Below, piece after piece: positions 27,094 to 35,371 of a DNA stretch of 64,000 bases. The position numbers were made by a program, and so were the translations under genes. The notes under the pieces were generated by a model. It searched no databases, had not been told where the DNA came from, and saw only the letters and a program-made list of their open reading frames with translations. This DNA is from Verrucomicrobiales bacterium (GTDB lineage: Bacteria > Verrucomicrobiota > Verrucomicrobiia > Verrucomicrobiales > DEV007). The DNA is taken from contig JARGPH010000033.1 in assembly GCA_029213065.1 (NCBI GenBank), forward strand, positions 1 to 64,000, written 5' to 3'. Numbering within the stretch: position 1 is the stretch's first letter; each line of letters starts with the position of its first letter.

Positions 27094-27385
27094 TCGTATT
27101 GAAAAGGTCGGCCCCAAACAAAACCGAAAGCCTTACGACAAGCAAGCAGGGAAGCAAAAAACACACAGCCTCTCTGAACGCGGCCAAAGGGGGCACAATA
27201 CCCTCTCAGATGTCAGACTAGACCCTGTTTACTATGTGACTCTACCCTGTTGAATCGACGTCATAACAGTGTTGAGTCATCTCCCCGAAAGAGGCATGAT
27301 GTGTAGTATCCCAATCTGAAAAAGTTGACTTCGAGTTTTTAAATTCGACCAGTCCGAACCGCCCCCTATCGATAAGCCCCTCTCC

Positions 27386-28624
27386 ATGAGAGCCTTCAAC
27401 CTCCAGCAACTGACACTGCTTCTGTTTTTCCTGTCCGGAATCGCAGAGAGTTCGCCGGTGCATGCGGAAACCTCTCTCGAAGTGCGGTTCATGGAACGCA
27501 AGGCGTCCTTTTCAGGAACAATGGATTCAGAAGAGACCGGTCAGCGCCTCGCCAACGCGGTGCGTTCGGTGCGCCCCGATCTTGCAATTGTGAATGCAGG
27601 TCTGAAAATTTCTCCCGACATCAAGATGCCGGATGTGGGCGAACTCGAAAGCGCTCTGACGGAATTAGGTATCTCCACACACCTCGGGCGAATCGAAATC
27701 GGTCCGGATTCTATTCTTGTGGGAGGTATCACGGACAGTGTCGTCACGATCACAGCGCTGCGGATCCGTCTCAACTCGCTCCTCGAAGGACGCCGTTTCA
27801 TCAACAGGATCTGTATTGTCCCTTCCGCCGACCTCCCCGAAATCAAAGTCTCCCTTTCCTCAAATAACGGGGAAACCGAATTGCTCGATTTTGAATATCA
27901 TCCCTCGGCGGAGGAAATGTTCGAAGCGCCGGGGCTTCCGCTCGAGAAATGGTTTCCGACTCTGGTGATGCTGAGCGACTTTGACCGGCTCGAAGGCAAA
28001 AAGAAGGCACCTCTCGTGGCGCAACCTCTCATTGCAACGCCGGTGGGGGGAAATGACGCGGCAATGGGTGCAGATCAGATTTTCGAAGCGCTCGAGGCTC
28101 AGGACGCCACGCCGCAACCGACTTTCCAAACCGTGGGATCGATCCGTTTTTCACGAAATGCTTTTCTCCTTCAGGCGAATCAGGAACCGGTCATTGCCGA
28201 AATCACCAAAGCCCTCACCTCCCCGGAACTGAAAGGTTTGAGTGTTATTCTCAAACCGGTCAAAGCGGCAGGAGGCTCCGGCGCCTACAACGATTACATT
28301 TGCGAAAAGCGAGCGGACGAGGTGAAACGGATCCTTTCCGAAACCGGTGTCAGTCCCGCAAACCTTTCCACTGAGCTGATTGCTTCCTCATCCCCCATTG
28401 ACGACGGTGAAGTTCAGGTCGTTGTCAAAATTCCACCTCCCCCTCCCCCGCCGGAGGAGAAAACAGAGGAACCGGCTGACGGGGTGAAAGTAATGGTGGG
28501 AACCACAGCAAGCCCCGGCCGGCAGATCAACGAAAGCACCGGAGAGAGCGACACCGCCGGCGACAAGCTCCCCGAACATCCCCTGAAGCGCTTCCGGCTC
28601 AATACAGCTCCTGCGGCCGAGTGA
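27386..28624 (+). CDS. Exported protein with BON-like and OmpA-like domains
   Basis: 412 residues with a signal peptide (LTLLLFFLSGIAESSPVHA). The N-terminal part (about 30-150) is built like BON/OmpATb domains (LEVRFMERKASFSGTM, then ILVGGITDSVVTITALRIRL). Residues about 250-350 form an OmpA/MotB-like domain: GSIRFSRNAFLLQ, the central helices, and NDYICEKRADEVKRILSETGVSPANLS, in which the peptidoglycan-contact Arg is kept but the preceding Asp position is not obvious. A poly-proline stretch (PPPPPPPEEK) and a Ser/Thr/Gly-rich tail follow. It may bind the cell wall weakly or have another ligand. It is monocistronic, with a bidirectional terminator downstream. Confidence 0.75.
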   Translation: MRAFNLQQLTLLLFFLSGIAESSPVHAETSLEVRFMERKASFSGTMDSEETGQRLANAVRSVRPDLAIVNAGLKISPDIKMPDVGELESALTELGISTHLGRIEIGPDSILVGGITDSVVTITALRIRLNSLLEGRRFINRICIVPSADLPEIKVSLSSNNGETELLDFEYHPSAEEMFEAPGLPLEKWFPTLVMLSDFDRLEGKKKAPLVAQPLIATPVGGNDAAMGADQIFEALEAQDATPQPTFQTVGSIRFSRNAFLLQANQEPVIAEITKALTSPELKGLSVILKPVKAAGGSGAYNDYICEKRADEVKRILSETGVSPANLSTELIASSSPIDDGEVQVVVKIPPPPPPPEEKTEEPADGVKVMVGTTASPGRQINESTGESDTAGDKLPEHPLKRFRLNTAPAAE

Positions 28625-28737
28625 GTCGGTCGGTGAATCCCGGGCGACGGGACACCTTCACGAGCTTCTCTACGCAGGGTTCGAGCCACGACACCTCCTC
28701 CCTCGATCGCGAACGCAGGATCTCTCGAGAGACAAAG

Positions 28738-28770
28738 AAAAAGCCCGACCCCTTACGGGATCGGGCTTTT
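28738..28770. terminator. Bidirectional intrinsic terminator
   Basis: Near-perfect stem (AAAGCCCGA-CCCC / GGGA-TCGGGCTTT) with flanking A and T runs on both sides. It lies between the convergent OmpA-like and LysM genes and can end both. Confidence 0.9.
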
Positions 28771-28838
28771 GACCACTCAACTATGTCTTTTCAACAATCT
28801 CGGGAATCGTATCGGAGACAAATTCGGATATCGGAATA

Positions 28839-29798
28839 CTAGCGCTGCGCAACATCACCGTTCTGGTGATAGGCGTTGTATTTCGAAGTTGGGACGATTA
28901 GCTCGTCGCCGGGGAAAAACAGTGTTTTGGCGCCGAGGCGGTTGACCCGCTGGAGTTCGGCCATGCTGGTGAAGAAGTCGCGGGCAAGGGCGTAGAGGTT
29001 GTCACCTTTATTCACGGTGTAGTAACCGTAGGTCTCACCTTTGCTGAGGAGAGGGTTCTCGTATTCATACTGAGTTTCCTGGTTGGTATCAGTCTTGGGA
29101 GGTGTCGTTGTATTCGAAGCAACCGATGATCCGATAGGGATCGTAATTTTCTGGCCCAGGCCAATCACGTCGGTGCGGAGACCGTTTGCCGCCTTGAGCG
29201 AATTCACGTCCACTTTATACTGACGTGAGATCCCCATGAGCGTATCGCCTTTGGCAACGATGTGAACTTTCTTATCAGACTTTTCAGGAGTCGACTTGGG
29301 CGCCGGTGCCTTGGTGTCACCTACGACGACAGCGTCTTTCTTCGCTGGAGCCGGCTTCGGTGCTTCTGCGATCTTAGTGGTGTCCGCGGCTGGAGCCGGT
29401 GCTGTCTTGGGAGCTTCGCCGGGAATGACCAGCGTTTCGCCGATGTAGATGGGCTGTCCCTCACTGAGGCGGTTGGAGGAAAGAAGATCTGAACGCTCAA
29501 CGCCGTGCTTGCGGGCAATCGAACCGAGAGTGTCGCCGTCCTGAATCACGTAGGTTTTGCCTGAGTTAGCGCTCAAGTTGATCGTGTTGCCGGAATTGGT
29601 CGCATCCAGTGTCGCCTGATCGCTGTATTTGTAACCACCGCTTTGGCCCAGAATCGCCTCCTCAATCGAAACGAGTCGGCTCTCAATTGTAGACATCCGA
29701 GAGTTGAGACTCTCAATGGTAACATCTGCAGAATGCGCAGTGTTAATGAGCACAGCGGAGGCTGTGAAAGCAGTGAGGCAGGTCAAAATCCGATTCAT
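28839..29798 (-). CDS. Secreted protein with three LysM domains
   Basis: 319 residues with a signal peptide (about 1-23), a short coiled-coil segment (26-50, LNSRMSTIESRLVSIEEAIL), and three LysM motifs at about 82-126 (YVIQDGDTLGSIARKHGV), 178-221 (HIVAKGDTLMGISRQYKV) and 259-303 (YTVNKGDNLYALARDFF). They are linked by Ala/Pro/Lys-rich stretches. LysM domains bind N-acetylglucosamine-containing glycans, so this probably sits on or in the periplasmic cell wall. No catalytic domain is present. It may be an organiser or a scaffold for another hydrolase. A long A/T-rich upstream region (29799-29983) probably contains its promoter. Confidence 0.9.
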   Translation of the reverse strand: MNRILTCLTAFTASAVLINTAHSADVTIESLNSRMSTIESRLVSIEEAILGQSGGYKYSDQATLDATNSGNTINLSANSGKTYVIQDGDTLGSIARKHGVERSDLLSSNRLSEGQPIYIGETLVIPGEAPKTAPAPAADTTKIAEAPKPAPAKKDAVVVGDTKAPAPKSTPEKSDKKVHIVAKGDTLMGISRQYKVDVNSLKAANGLRTDVIGLGQKITIPIGSSVASNTTTPPKTDTNQETQYEYENPLLSKGETYGYYTVNKGDNLYALARDFFTSMAELQRVNRLGAKTLFFPGDELIVPTSKYNAYHQNGDVAQR

Positions 29799-29983
29799 GG
29801 GTAAAACCTATTACTAATTTATATTCTACACAAGCTTAAATTTAATATTTGTTAATTAATTTTTAAATTTAACGTGCTGATTTTATGGTAATTACAGAAT
29901 AATGCCACCTTGAGACTAAAAATGGCATTTTATAGATTTCAAAGGTGCTTGCCCCTCCCCTGAGAATTCGATAAAACCTGCGC
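29799..29983. promoter_or_regulatory. A/T-rich divergent promoter region
   Basis: About 185 bp, much richer in A/T than the flanking genes (runs such as TTTAATATTTGTTAATTAAT), between the divergent LysM and beta-CASP genes. On the plus strand TTGCCC-17 bp-TAAAAC ends only 8 bp before the beta-CASP start codon, so a leaderless or near-leaderless transcript is possible. No defined operator. Confidence 0.45.
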
Positions 29984-31378
29984 ATGAAAATCACTTTCTG
30001 TGGCGCAGCCCAGACAACCACCGGCTCACAGCATCTCATTGAAGTGAACGGTTCACGAATTTTGCTCGACTGCGGCCTCTATCAGGGGCGTCGCGATGAG
30101 TCAGTCGATAGAAATCGAAATTTCTTCTTCGAACCGGAGACGATCGATGCGGTCGTCTTGTCTCATGCTCACATCGATCACAGCGGCAATTTGCCGAATC
30201 TGACGCGAAACGGATTCAAAGGAAACATCTACTCCACTTTCGCGACGCGGGACCTCTGCCAGATCATGCTTGCCGATTCCGCAAGGATCCAGACACAGGA
30301 CATGAAATGGATCAACAAGCGGCGTGCCAAACAGGGCCTCCCCGCTCTGAACCCGATATACTCTGTCCAGGACGCTGAGGAATGCGTCCGTCAGTTCGTC
30401 AATATCGGCTACGACCGCTCGATTCCCATTGCCGATGGAATCCGTCTCACTTTTATCGATGCCGGGCACATTCTCGGTTCGGCTCAGGTCATTCTAGATA
30501 TTGAAGAAAACGGGGAAACGAAGCGCCTTCTTTTCTCAGGTGATGTCGGCCGTGGCGACAATGATCTCCTTCGCGATCCCGCTGTTGCTGAAGATGTCGA
30601 CTATCTCATCATGGAAAGCACCTACGGGAATCGCGAGCATGAGCTCCCCACGCAGGCCAATCACCTCATAAAAGACATCATCAACAAGGCGCTGGAGCGA
30701 AAAGGGAAAATTATCATTCCCGCCTTTGCGGTTGAGCGCACCCAGCAGCTCATTTACGTGCTTCACGAACTCACTGAAAAGGGCGAGATCCCACCCGTCC
30801 CCATTTTCGTCGACAGTCCCCTCGCGGTGAATGCCACCGAGATCTTCCGAATTCACCCGGAATGTTTCAACAGTGATGTCTACGATTTCCTCTTCGAAAA
30901 GCGAAACCCCTTCGGATTCGAAAATCTGACGATGGTTCGAAAAGTATCGGCTTCGAAAGCGCTCAACGACGTAAATGAACCGTCCATCATCATTTCAGCA
31001 TCCGGTATGTGTGAGGCCGGTCGAATTTTGCATCACCTCAGAAATGGAATTGAAGATCCGAAGAATACGATCCTGTTTGTCGGCTACTGCGCCCAGAACA
31101 CGCTCGGGTGGAAGCTTCGAAACAACATGAAAGAAGTCAACATTCTCGGCGATTCCTTCAAAGTGAATGCGGAGATCAAAATTCTCGACTCCTTCAGTGG
31201 TCACGCCGACCAGAGTGAACTTCTCGATTACTTCGATGCCATGGGCGGCTCCAAAGAGCGCGTCTTTCTCGTCCACGGCGAACCGGAGCAGTCCGCTGTC
31301 CTCCGTGAAAAGCTCGCAGAAAGACACCCGGGTGGAACGGTAGAGGTTGCAGAATGGCGGAATACAGTGGAACTCTGA
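29984..31378 (+). CDS. Metallo-beta-lactamase/beta-CASP RNA-processing nuclease
   Basis: 464 residues; a zinc-dependent hydrolase of the CPSF/Int11-like beta-CASP branch acting on RNA. Metal motifs are present: HAHIDHSG (about residue 61), the later Asp/His positions around DAGHILGSAQ and FSGDVGRGD, and the beta-CASP motifs with PAFAVERTQQ, SASGMCEAGRILHHL and the C-terminal FSGHADQSELL. The N-terminal CGAAQTTTGSQHLIE is typical. It is 18 bp upstream of the glycogen synthase gene in a four-gene cluster (beta-CASP, glycogen synthase, HEAT, PQQ); that grouping is unexplained. Confidence 0.92.
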   Translation: MKITFCGAAQTTTGSQHLIEVNGSRILLDCGLYQGRRDESVDRNRNFFFEPETIDAVVLSHAHIDHSGNLPNLTRNGFKGNIYSTFATRDLCQIMLADSARIQTQDMKWINKRRAKQGLPALNPIYSVQDAEECVRQFVNIGYDRSIPIADGIRLTFIDAGHILGSAQVILDIEENGETKRLLFSGDVGRGDNDLLRDPAVAEDVDYLIMESTYGNREHELPTQANHLIKDIINKALERKGKIIIPAFAVERTQQLIYVLHELTEKGEIPPVPIFVDSPLAVNATEIFRIHPECFNSDVYDFLFEKRNPFGFENLTMVRKVSASKALNDVNEPSIIISASGMCEAGRILHHLRNGIEDPKNTILFVGYCAQNTLGWKLRNNMKEVNILGDSFKVNAEIKILDSFSGHADQSELLDYFDAMGGSKERVFLVHGEPEQSAVLREKLAERHPGGTVEVAEWRNTVEL

Positions 31379-31396
31379 GTTCCCAACTAAGCCACT

Positions 31397-32602
31397 ATGA
31401 AGCCGCTTCTTCTCACCAATGAATTTCCTCCCAATATTTACGGAGGAGCCGGGATTCACGTTCAGTATCTCTCACGCGAGCTGGCGAAACTCTGCGATGT
31501 GGAAGTCCGCTGCTTCGGTGACCAATATGTCGTCGTTGAAAATCCGACGGTTTTCGGGGCCTCGGTAGACACCTCCACCTATTCGGCGCCCAAGCCACTC
31601 CAATCGGTCTTTTCCGCTCTGCAAAAATGTCTCGACTTCAACACGCAGAACATCAATGCCGACGTGATCCATTTGCACACCTGGTATTCGCATTTCGGCG
31701 GAATCCTTGCGCACCTCAATTACGGTATTCCCATGGCCCTCACGGTCCACTCACTCGAACCGCTGAGACCGTGGAAACGTGAGCAGCTCGGCGGCGGTTA
31801 CGATTTCACTCTCTGGCTCGAAAAGACAGCCATTGAAATGTCAGATCGCGTTATCGCCGTTTCCAAAGAAACCAAAATCGACATTCTCAACCACTTCGAT
31901 GTGCCTGAGGAAAAGGTTCCGGTGATCTACAACGGAATCGATCCGGACGAATACCAACCGACACCGAACCGGGCCGTCCTTGAGAAGCTGAATATCGATC
32001 CCGACGTTCCCTATGTGCTCTTTGTTGGCAGGATCACCCGTCAGAAAGGAATCATCCACCTCGTCAACGCGATCAGACATCTCGATCCGGGCACTCAGGT
32101 CGTCCTTTGCGCGGGAGCGCCTGACACACCGGAAATCGCCAACGAGATGAAAGACGCCATCGCAGCCGTCCAAAACGACTACGACGGCAAGATCGTGTGG
32201 ATTCGAGAGATGCTCCCCGCTGACGAGAAGATCAATCTCTACAGCCACGCGAGTGTCTTCTGCACCCCCTCGATTTACGAGCCCTTCGGGATCATCAACC
32301 TCGAAGCGATGGCCTGCGAAACCCCGGTTGTCGCCTCCAAAGTCGGTGGGATGAAGGAAATTATCATCCCCGGCGAAACCGGGTTACTCGTTCCACTGGA
32401 GCAACAGAAAGAGTCCCCTTTTGAGGCGACCGATCCAGACGCCTTTGCCAAAGACCTCGCAGCGGGAATCAACGAACTGATTCGCGACCCGGCTCTTTGT
32501 GAGAAAATGGGCAAAGCGGGAAGACAGCGCGTTCTCGAGACTTTCAGCTGGGCTGAGATCGCCCGGGAAACCCTCGAACTCTATCACGCTATCGCCAAAT
32601 AG
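31397..32602 (+). CDS. glgA: Glycogen synthase, GT4 type
   Basis: 401-residue glycosyltransferase, GT-B fold. Of the bacterial glycogen-synthase types it resembles the actinobacterial (GT4) one rather than the longer GT5 E. coli type: it begins LLTNEFPPNIYGGAGIHVQYLSREL, has the central SHFGGILAHL with HSLEPLRPWKREQLGGGY, a donor-site VGRITRQKGIIHL, and the EX7E-like PSIYEPFGIINLEAMACETPVVASKVGG. It probably builds alpha-1,4-glucan or maltose-1-phosphate from ADP-glucose; glgC, which makes ADP-glucose, is about 10 kb away. It is the second gene of a tightly packed operon. Confidence 0.85.
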   Translation: MKPLLLTNEFPPNIYGGAGIHVQYLSRELAKLCDVEVRCFGDQYVVVENPTVFGASVDTSTYSAPKPLQSVFSALQKCLDFNTQNINADVIHLHTWYSHFGGILAHLNYGIPMALTVHSLEPLRPWKREQLGGGYDFTLWLEKTAIEMSDRVIAVSKETKIDILNHFDVPEEKVPVIYNGIDPDEYQPTPNRAVLEKLNIDPDVPYVLFVGRITRQKGIIHLVNAIRHLDPGTQVVLCAGAPDTPEIANEMKDAIAAVQNDYDGKIVWIREMLPADEKINLYSHASVFCTPSIYEPFGIINLEAMACETPVVASKVGGMKEIIIPGETGLLVPLEQQKESPFEATDPDAFAKDLAAGINELIRDPALCEKMGKAGRQRVLETFSWAEIARETLELYHAIAK

Positions 32603-32615
32603 ATTTCCCCCACGC

Positions 32616-33824
32616 ATGAAACACTTCGGCACCCTTTTCGCCTTCGCTCTTCTCGTATCTACCGGATTCGTCCCGTCTTCAACGCATGGGGAAAACGCGA
32701 CGCTCAATCCTCTCCTCGCCACCCTCAAGGAGGTTGGCCCCGAGGGAGAGGGCAACGCTGAGGCAGCCGCGGCGTGGGAGAAAATCACGGAAGAGGGAGC
32801 CCCTGCCATCATTCCCATTCTCGAAGCGATGAGCGGGTCCGGTCCCCTCACCCGCAACTGGATGCGGTCGGCGGTCGAGGCGATTTTCGAAAAGGAAACC
32901 AATGCGGGCACTGCGATCGACGCGGCAGCGCTTGAAAACTTTTTCTCCAATCGCGAGCACGACGCGAGAGCACGGGATCTCGCCTATGACCTCCTCACCA
33001 AACTAAATGCAGACGAAGCAGCCGCGCTGATTCCGTCTATGTTGGACGATCCCAGCCCGCCCCTCCGTCGGCTCGCTGTCGGACAGCTGATCACCCGGGG
33101 GAAATCTGAACTCGCCGCAGAGAAGAAAGACGCGTCCTTCGCGACACTCAATGAAGCGCTCTCCGCAGCCCGCGATATCAAACAGATCAACGAGATCGCA
33201 AAACTTCTCCGCGAAAAGCTGGAGCAAAAAGTCGACCTTCCGAAGCACTTTGGCTTTCTCAGTCATTGGCATCTCATCGCCCCGTTCGACAACACCGGTA
33301 AAGAGGGATTCGACACCGCCTTCCCTCCTGAGAAAGAGATCGACCTCGACGCCACTTACGAGGGCAAAGATTCCAAAGAAGTGACGTGGCAGGAATACGC
33401 GACCGCCGACGATTACGGCATGGTCAATTTCAATACGCCTTTCTCACCGCTGAAGGAAGTCACCGGCTACGCCTACACCGATTACGAATCGGACGAAGAA
33501 CGCGACGCGGAACTTCGACTCGGTTGTAAAAATGCCTGGAAGATCTGGCTCAATGGTGAGCTCATTTTTGGACGCGACGAATACCATCGAGGAGCCCGGA
33601 TCGATCAGTACATACTCCCCGTGAAACTGAAGAAAGGCAGCAACGCGCTCCTCGTCAAAGCCTGCCAAAACGAGCAGGAACAAACCTGGACCGTCGAATG
33701 GCAGTTTCAGTTGCGCATTTGCGACAGCACCGGAACCGCGATTTTGGCGACGAATCGGAAGCCGACACCCGAGCCGGAAGTGAAGGCACGAAGACGCGGA
33801 GGAGCGGCTGAAGAGAAGAAGTAA
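32616..33824 (+). CDS. Exported HEAT-repeat protein with C-terminal jelly-roll-like domain
   Basis: 402 residues from the ATG at 32616, which gives a signal peptide (MKHFGTLFAFALLVSTGFVPS). Residues about 30-190 contain helical pairs of HEAT type (APAIIPILEAM, AAALIPSMLDDPSPPLRRLAVGQLI). The C-terminal half (about 210-375) is rich in beta segments with LRLGCKNAWKIWLNGELIFGRDEYHRG and KLKKGSNALLVKACQ, a pattern seen in beta-galactosidase-like or carbohydrate-binding modules common in Verrucomicrobiota and Planctomycetota. The upstream ORF extension lacks a start or signal and is discarded. It sits 13 bp after the glycogen synthase gene and 11 bp before the PQQ gene. Confidence 0.8.
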   Translation: MKHFGTLFAFALLVSTGFVPSSTHGENATLNPLLATLKEVGPEGEGNAEAAAAWEKITEEGAPAIIPILEAMSGSGPLTRNWMRSAVEAIFEKETNAGTAIDAAALENFFSNREHDARARDLAYDLLTKLNADEAAALIPSMLDDPSPPLRRLAVGQLITRGKSELAAEKKDASFATLNEALSAARDIKQINEIAKLLREKLEQKVDLPKHFGFLSHWHLIAPFDNTGKEGFDTAFPPEKEIDLDATYEGKDSKEVTWQEYATADDYGMVNFNTPFSPLKEVTGYAYTDYESDEERDAELRLGCKNAWKIWLNGELIFGRDEYHRGARIDQYILPVKLKKGSNALLVKACQNEQEQTWTVEWQFQLRICDSTGTAILATNRKPTPEPEVKARRRGGAAEEKK

Positions 33825-33835
33825 AGGAGTAGAGA

Positions 33836-35059
33836 ATGAGAGGAGTTATGAATTTGAGTTACCTGAGCTTCGGGCTGCTGGCCCTTACTGTTTCTGTTTC
33901 GGTCGTTAAGGCAGACTGGTTGAATTTTCGAGGACCTCAGGGTTCCGGCTATGCGGCGACAATTGCGAATACTCCGGTTGAAGTCGGGGAGGAGCAGCTC
34001 GCCTGGAAAGCACCGCTCCCCGGTCGGGGGCTGGGAAGCGCGATTCTTGTTGAAGAAAAAGTCTTCATCACTGCAGCGAGCGGCCCCGATCAGCAACAAC
34101 TCCATATACTTTGTTTCAACGCCGCCGACGGAGCGCCTCTCTGGGAACGACGCTTCTGGGCGACAGGGCGGACAATGACTAACAATAAAACCTGTGTCGC
34201 CGCTCCGACACCGGCGAGTGACGGCGAGAGGATCTACGCACTCTATTCATCCAACGATCTCATCTGCGTCGACCTCGAGGGAAATCTCAAATGGATGCGC
34301 GGACTCACCCTCGACTACCCGAACGCCTCCAACAGCCTCGGGATGGCTTCGTCACTCATCATTTCGGAAAACACTTTGATCGCCCAGATTGAGAATGACT
34401 CAGAATCTTTCGCGGCCGGGTTTGACCTCGCCGACGGAACGAACAAATGGAAAATGGACAGGCCGAAAGCGGCGAACTGGACATCCCCCACTCTCCTTCA
34501 AATCGGTGATGAAGAGGTCGTCGCCCTGCAGTCAAGCAAAGGCATTCTCGGTCTCCTTCCCGCGACCGGTTCCTCCGTCTTCAACTACGAGAAAGGGGCC
34601 GCGACGATTCCTTCAGGAGCAGCATCCGGCGACCAGCTTTTCGCTCCCTCCAACGGTCTCACTGCGATCACGGCAACGACGAACGGCGATGCACCGACGG
34701 AACTCTGGAACGAATCAGCCCAGCGCCCCGGCACGGCGAGCCCGATCGTAATCGGCGACAAAGTCTACACGATCAACACCGCCGGAGTCCTCAGCTGTGC
34801 CGACCGGAAAACAGGTGAACGTCTCTGGCGCGGCCGTCTCAAAGGCCCATTCAGCGCCAGTCCTGTAGCGGGAGGAAACGGTCTCATCTACGTCGTCAGC
34901 GAAACCGGAGTGCTCCAGGTCATCGATCCCTCGTCGGAAGAGGAAAACAAAGTCACCAGCGAATACGAGCTCGGCGAAACCATCCTCGGAACGCCGTCCC
35001 TGGATGACGGCGCGATCTACGTGAGAAGCGATGGGCATCTGTGGAAGTTTGGTTCTTAG
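33836..35059 (+). CDS. Exported PQQ-like beta-propeller protein
   Basis: 407 residues with an N-terminal signal (about 1-26) and the DWLNFRGPQGSGYA start typical of the exported PQQ-like propellers of this phylum group. Several blades are visible by recurring (I/L)xxxDxxxGxxxW and V-Y-x-(I/L) strands (DGAPLWERRF, LICVDLEGNLKWMRG, DLADGTNKWKM, CADRKTGERLWRGRL). No PQQ-dehydrogenase catalytic residues were recognised; a structural or substrate-binding role is more likely. The AAAGGAG 6-7 bp upstream of the ATG at 33836 is one of the few clear Shine-Dalgarno sequences here and favours this start over the ATG at 33848. Its stop codon lies in the tandem TTCTTAG repeat. Confidence 0.85.
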   Translation: MRGVMNLSYLSFGLLALTVSVSVVKADWLNFRGPQGSGYAATIANTPVEVGEEQLAWKAPLPGRGLGSAILVEEKVFITAASGPDQQQLHILCFNAADGAPLWERRFWATGRTMTNNKTCVAAPTPASDGERIYALYSSNDLICVDLEGNLKWMRGLTLDYPNASNSLGMASSLIISENTLIAQIENDSESFAAGFDLADGTNKWKMDRPKAANWTSPTLLQIGDEEVVALQSSKGILGLLPATGSSVFNYEKGAATIPSGAASGDQLFAPSNGLTAITATTNGDAPTELWNESAQRPGTASPIVIGDKVYTINTAGVLSCADRKTGERLWRGRLKGPFSASPVAGGNGLIYVVSETGVLQVIDPSSEEENKVTSEYELGETILGTPSLDDGAIYVRSDGHLWKFGS

Positions 35060-35087
35060 TTCTTAGTTCTTAGTTCTTAGTTCTTGG
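35053..35087. repeat. Heptamer tandem repeat at the PQQ gene stop
   Basis: TTCTTAG repeated four times and a fifth diverged copy (TTCTTGG). The TAG stop of the PQQ gene is in the first unit. Gaining or losing units would not move the stop. Confidence 0.9.
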
Positions 35088-35149
35088 GCTACGCTTTGAC
35101 GGGAAAACGGCGACAGGAAAGCAGGGCCGGAGGTCTCTTAAGAAATGAG

Positions 35150-35168
35150 CCGGTGGTGGCACCACCGG
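35150..35168. repeat. Palindrome 1 (CCGGTGGT arms)
   Basis: Arms CCGGTGGT and ACCACCGG around a 3-nt centre. Confidence 0.6.
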
Positions 35169-35227
35169 ATTTGAACGAAAAACGGTTCGGCGGCCCTTCC
35201 GGGACGCGGTTGCTTGCTGATTTGATT

Positions 35228-35256
35228 CCGGTGGTTTCGCTTCGCTGCACCACCGG
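35228..35256. repeat. Palindrome 2 (same arms)
   Basis: Same 8-bp arms as the preceding palindrome, with a 13-nt loop. That two elements with identical arms lie 60 bp apart suggests a repetitive family. Confidence 0.6.
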
Positions 35257-35371
35257 CTGATTTCTGATGAACCTCCAGTTCAGGTTTCGATGCGAGGATC
35301 CATGCCCGGTTTCGGCCGGGACACCCGGCTTCTAAGGTCAAATTGAACGCGACTTCGTCACCCGACGCAAC

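Larger units (their letters stand above)
35060..35371. other. Intergenic region with two inverted repeats
   Basis: A 312-bp region between two convergent genes (PQQ and pilB) without a credible gene. It contains the heptamer repeat and two related palindromes with CCGGTGGT/ACCACCGG arms. These may be dispersed repetitive elements of this genome. Confidence 0.7.

Noticed and set aside
27094-27385. Two CCCTGTT-containing segments upstream of the BON/OmpA-like gene as an operator
   Set aside because: Short and common; CCCTGTT also occurs near 14.97, 19.3 and 23.7 kb without a shared context that I can defend.
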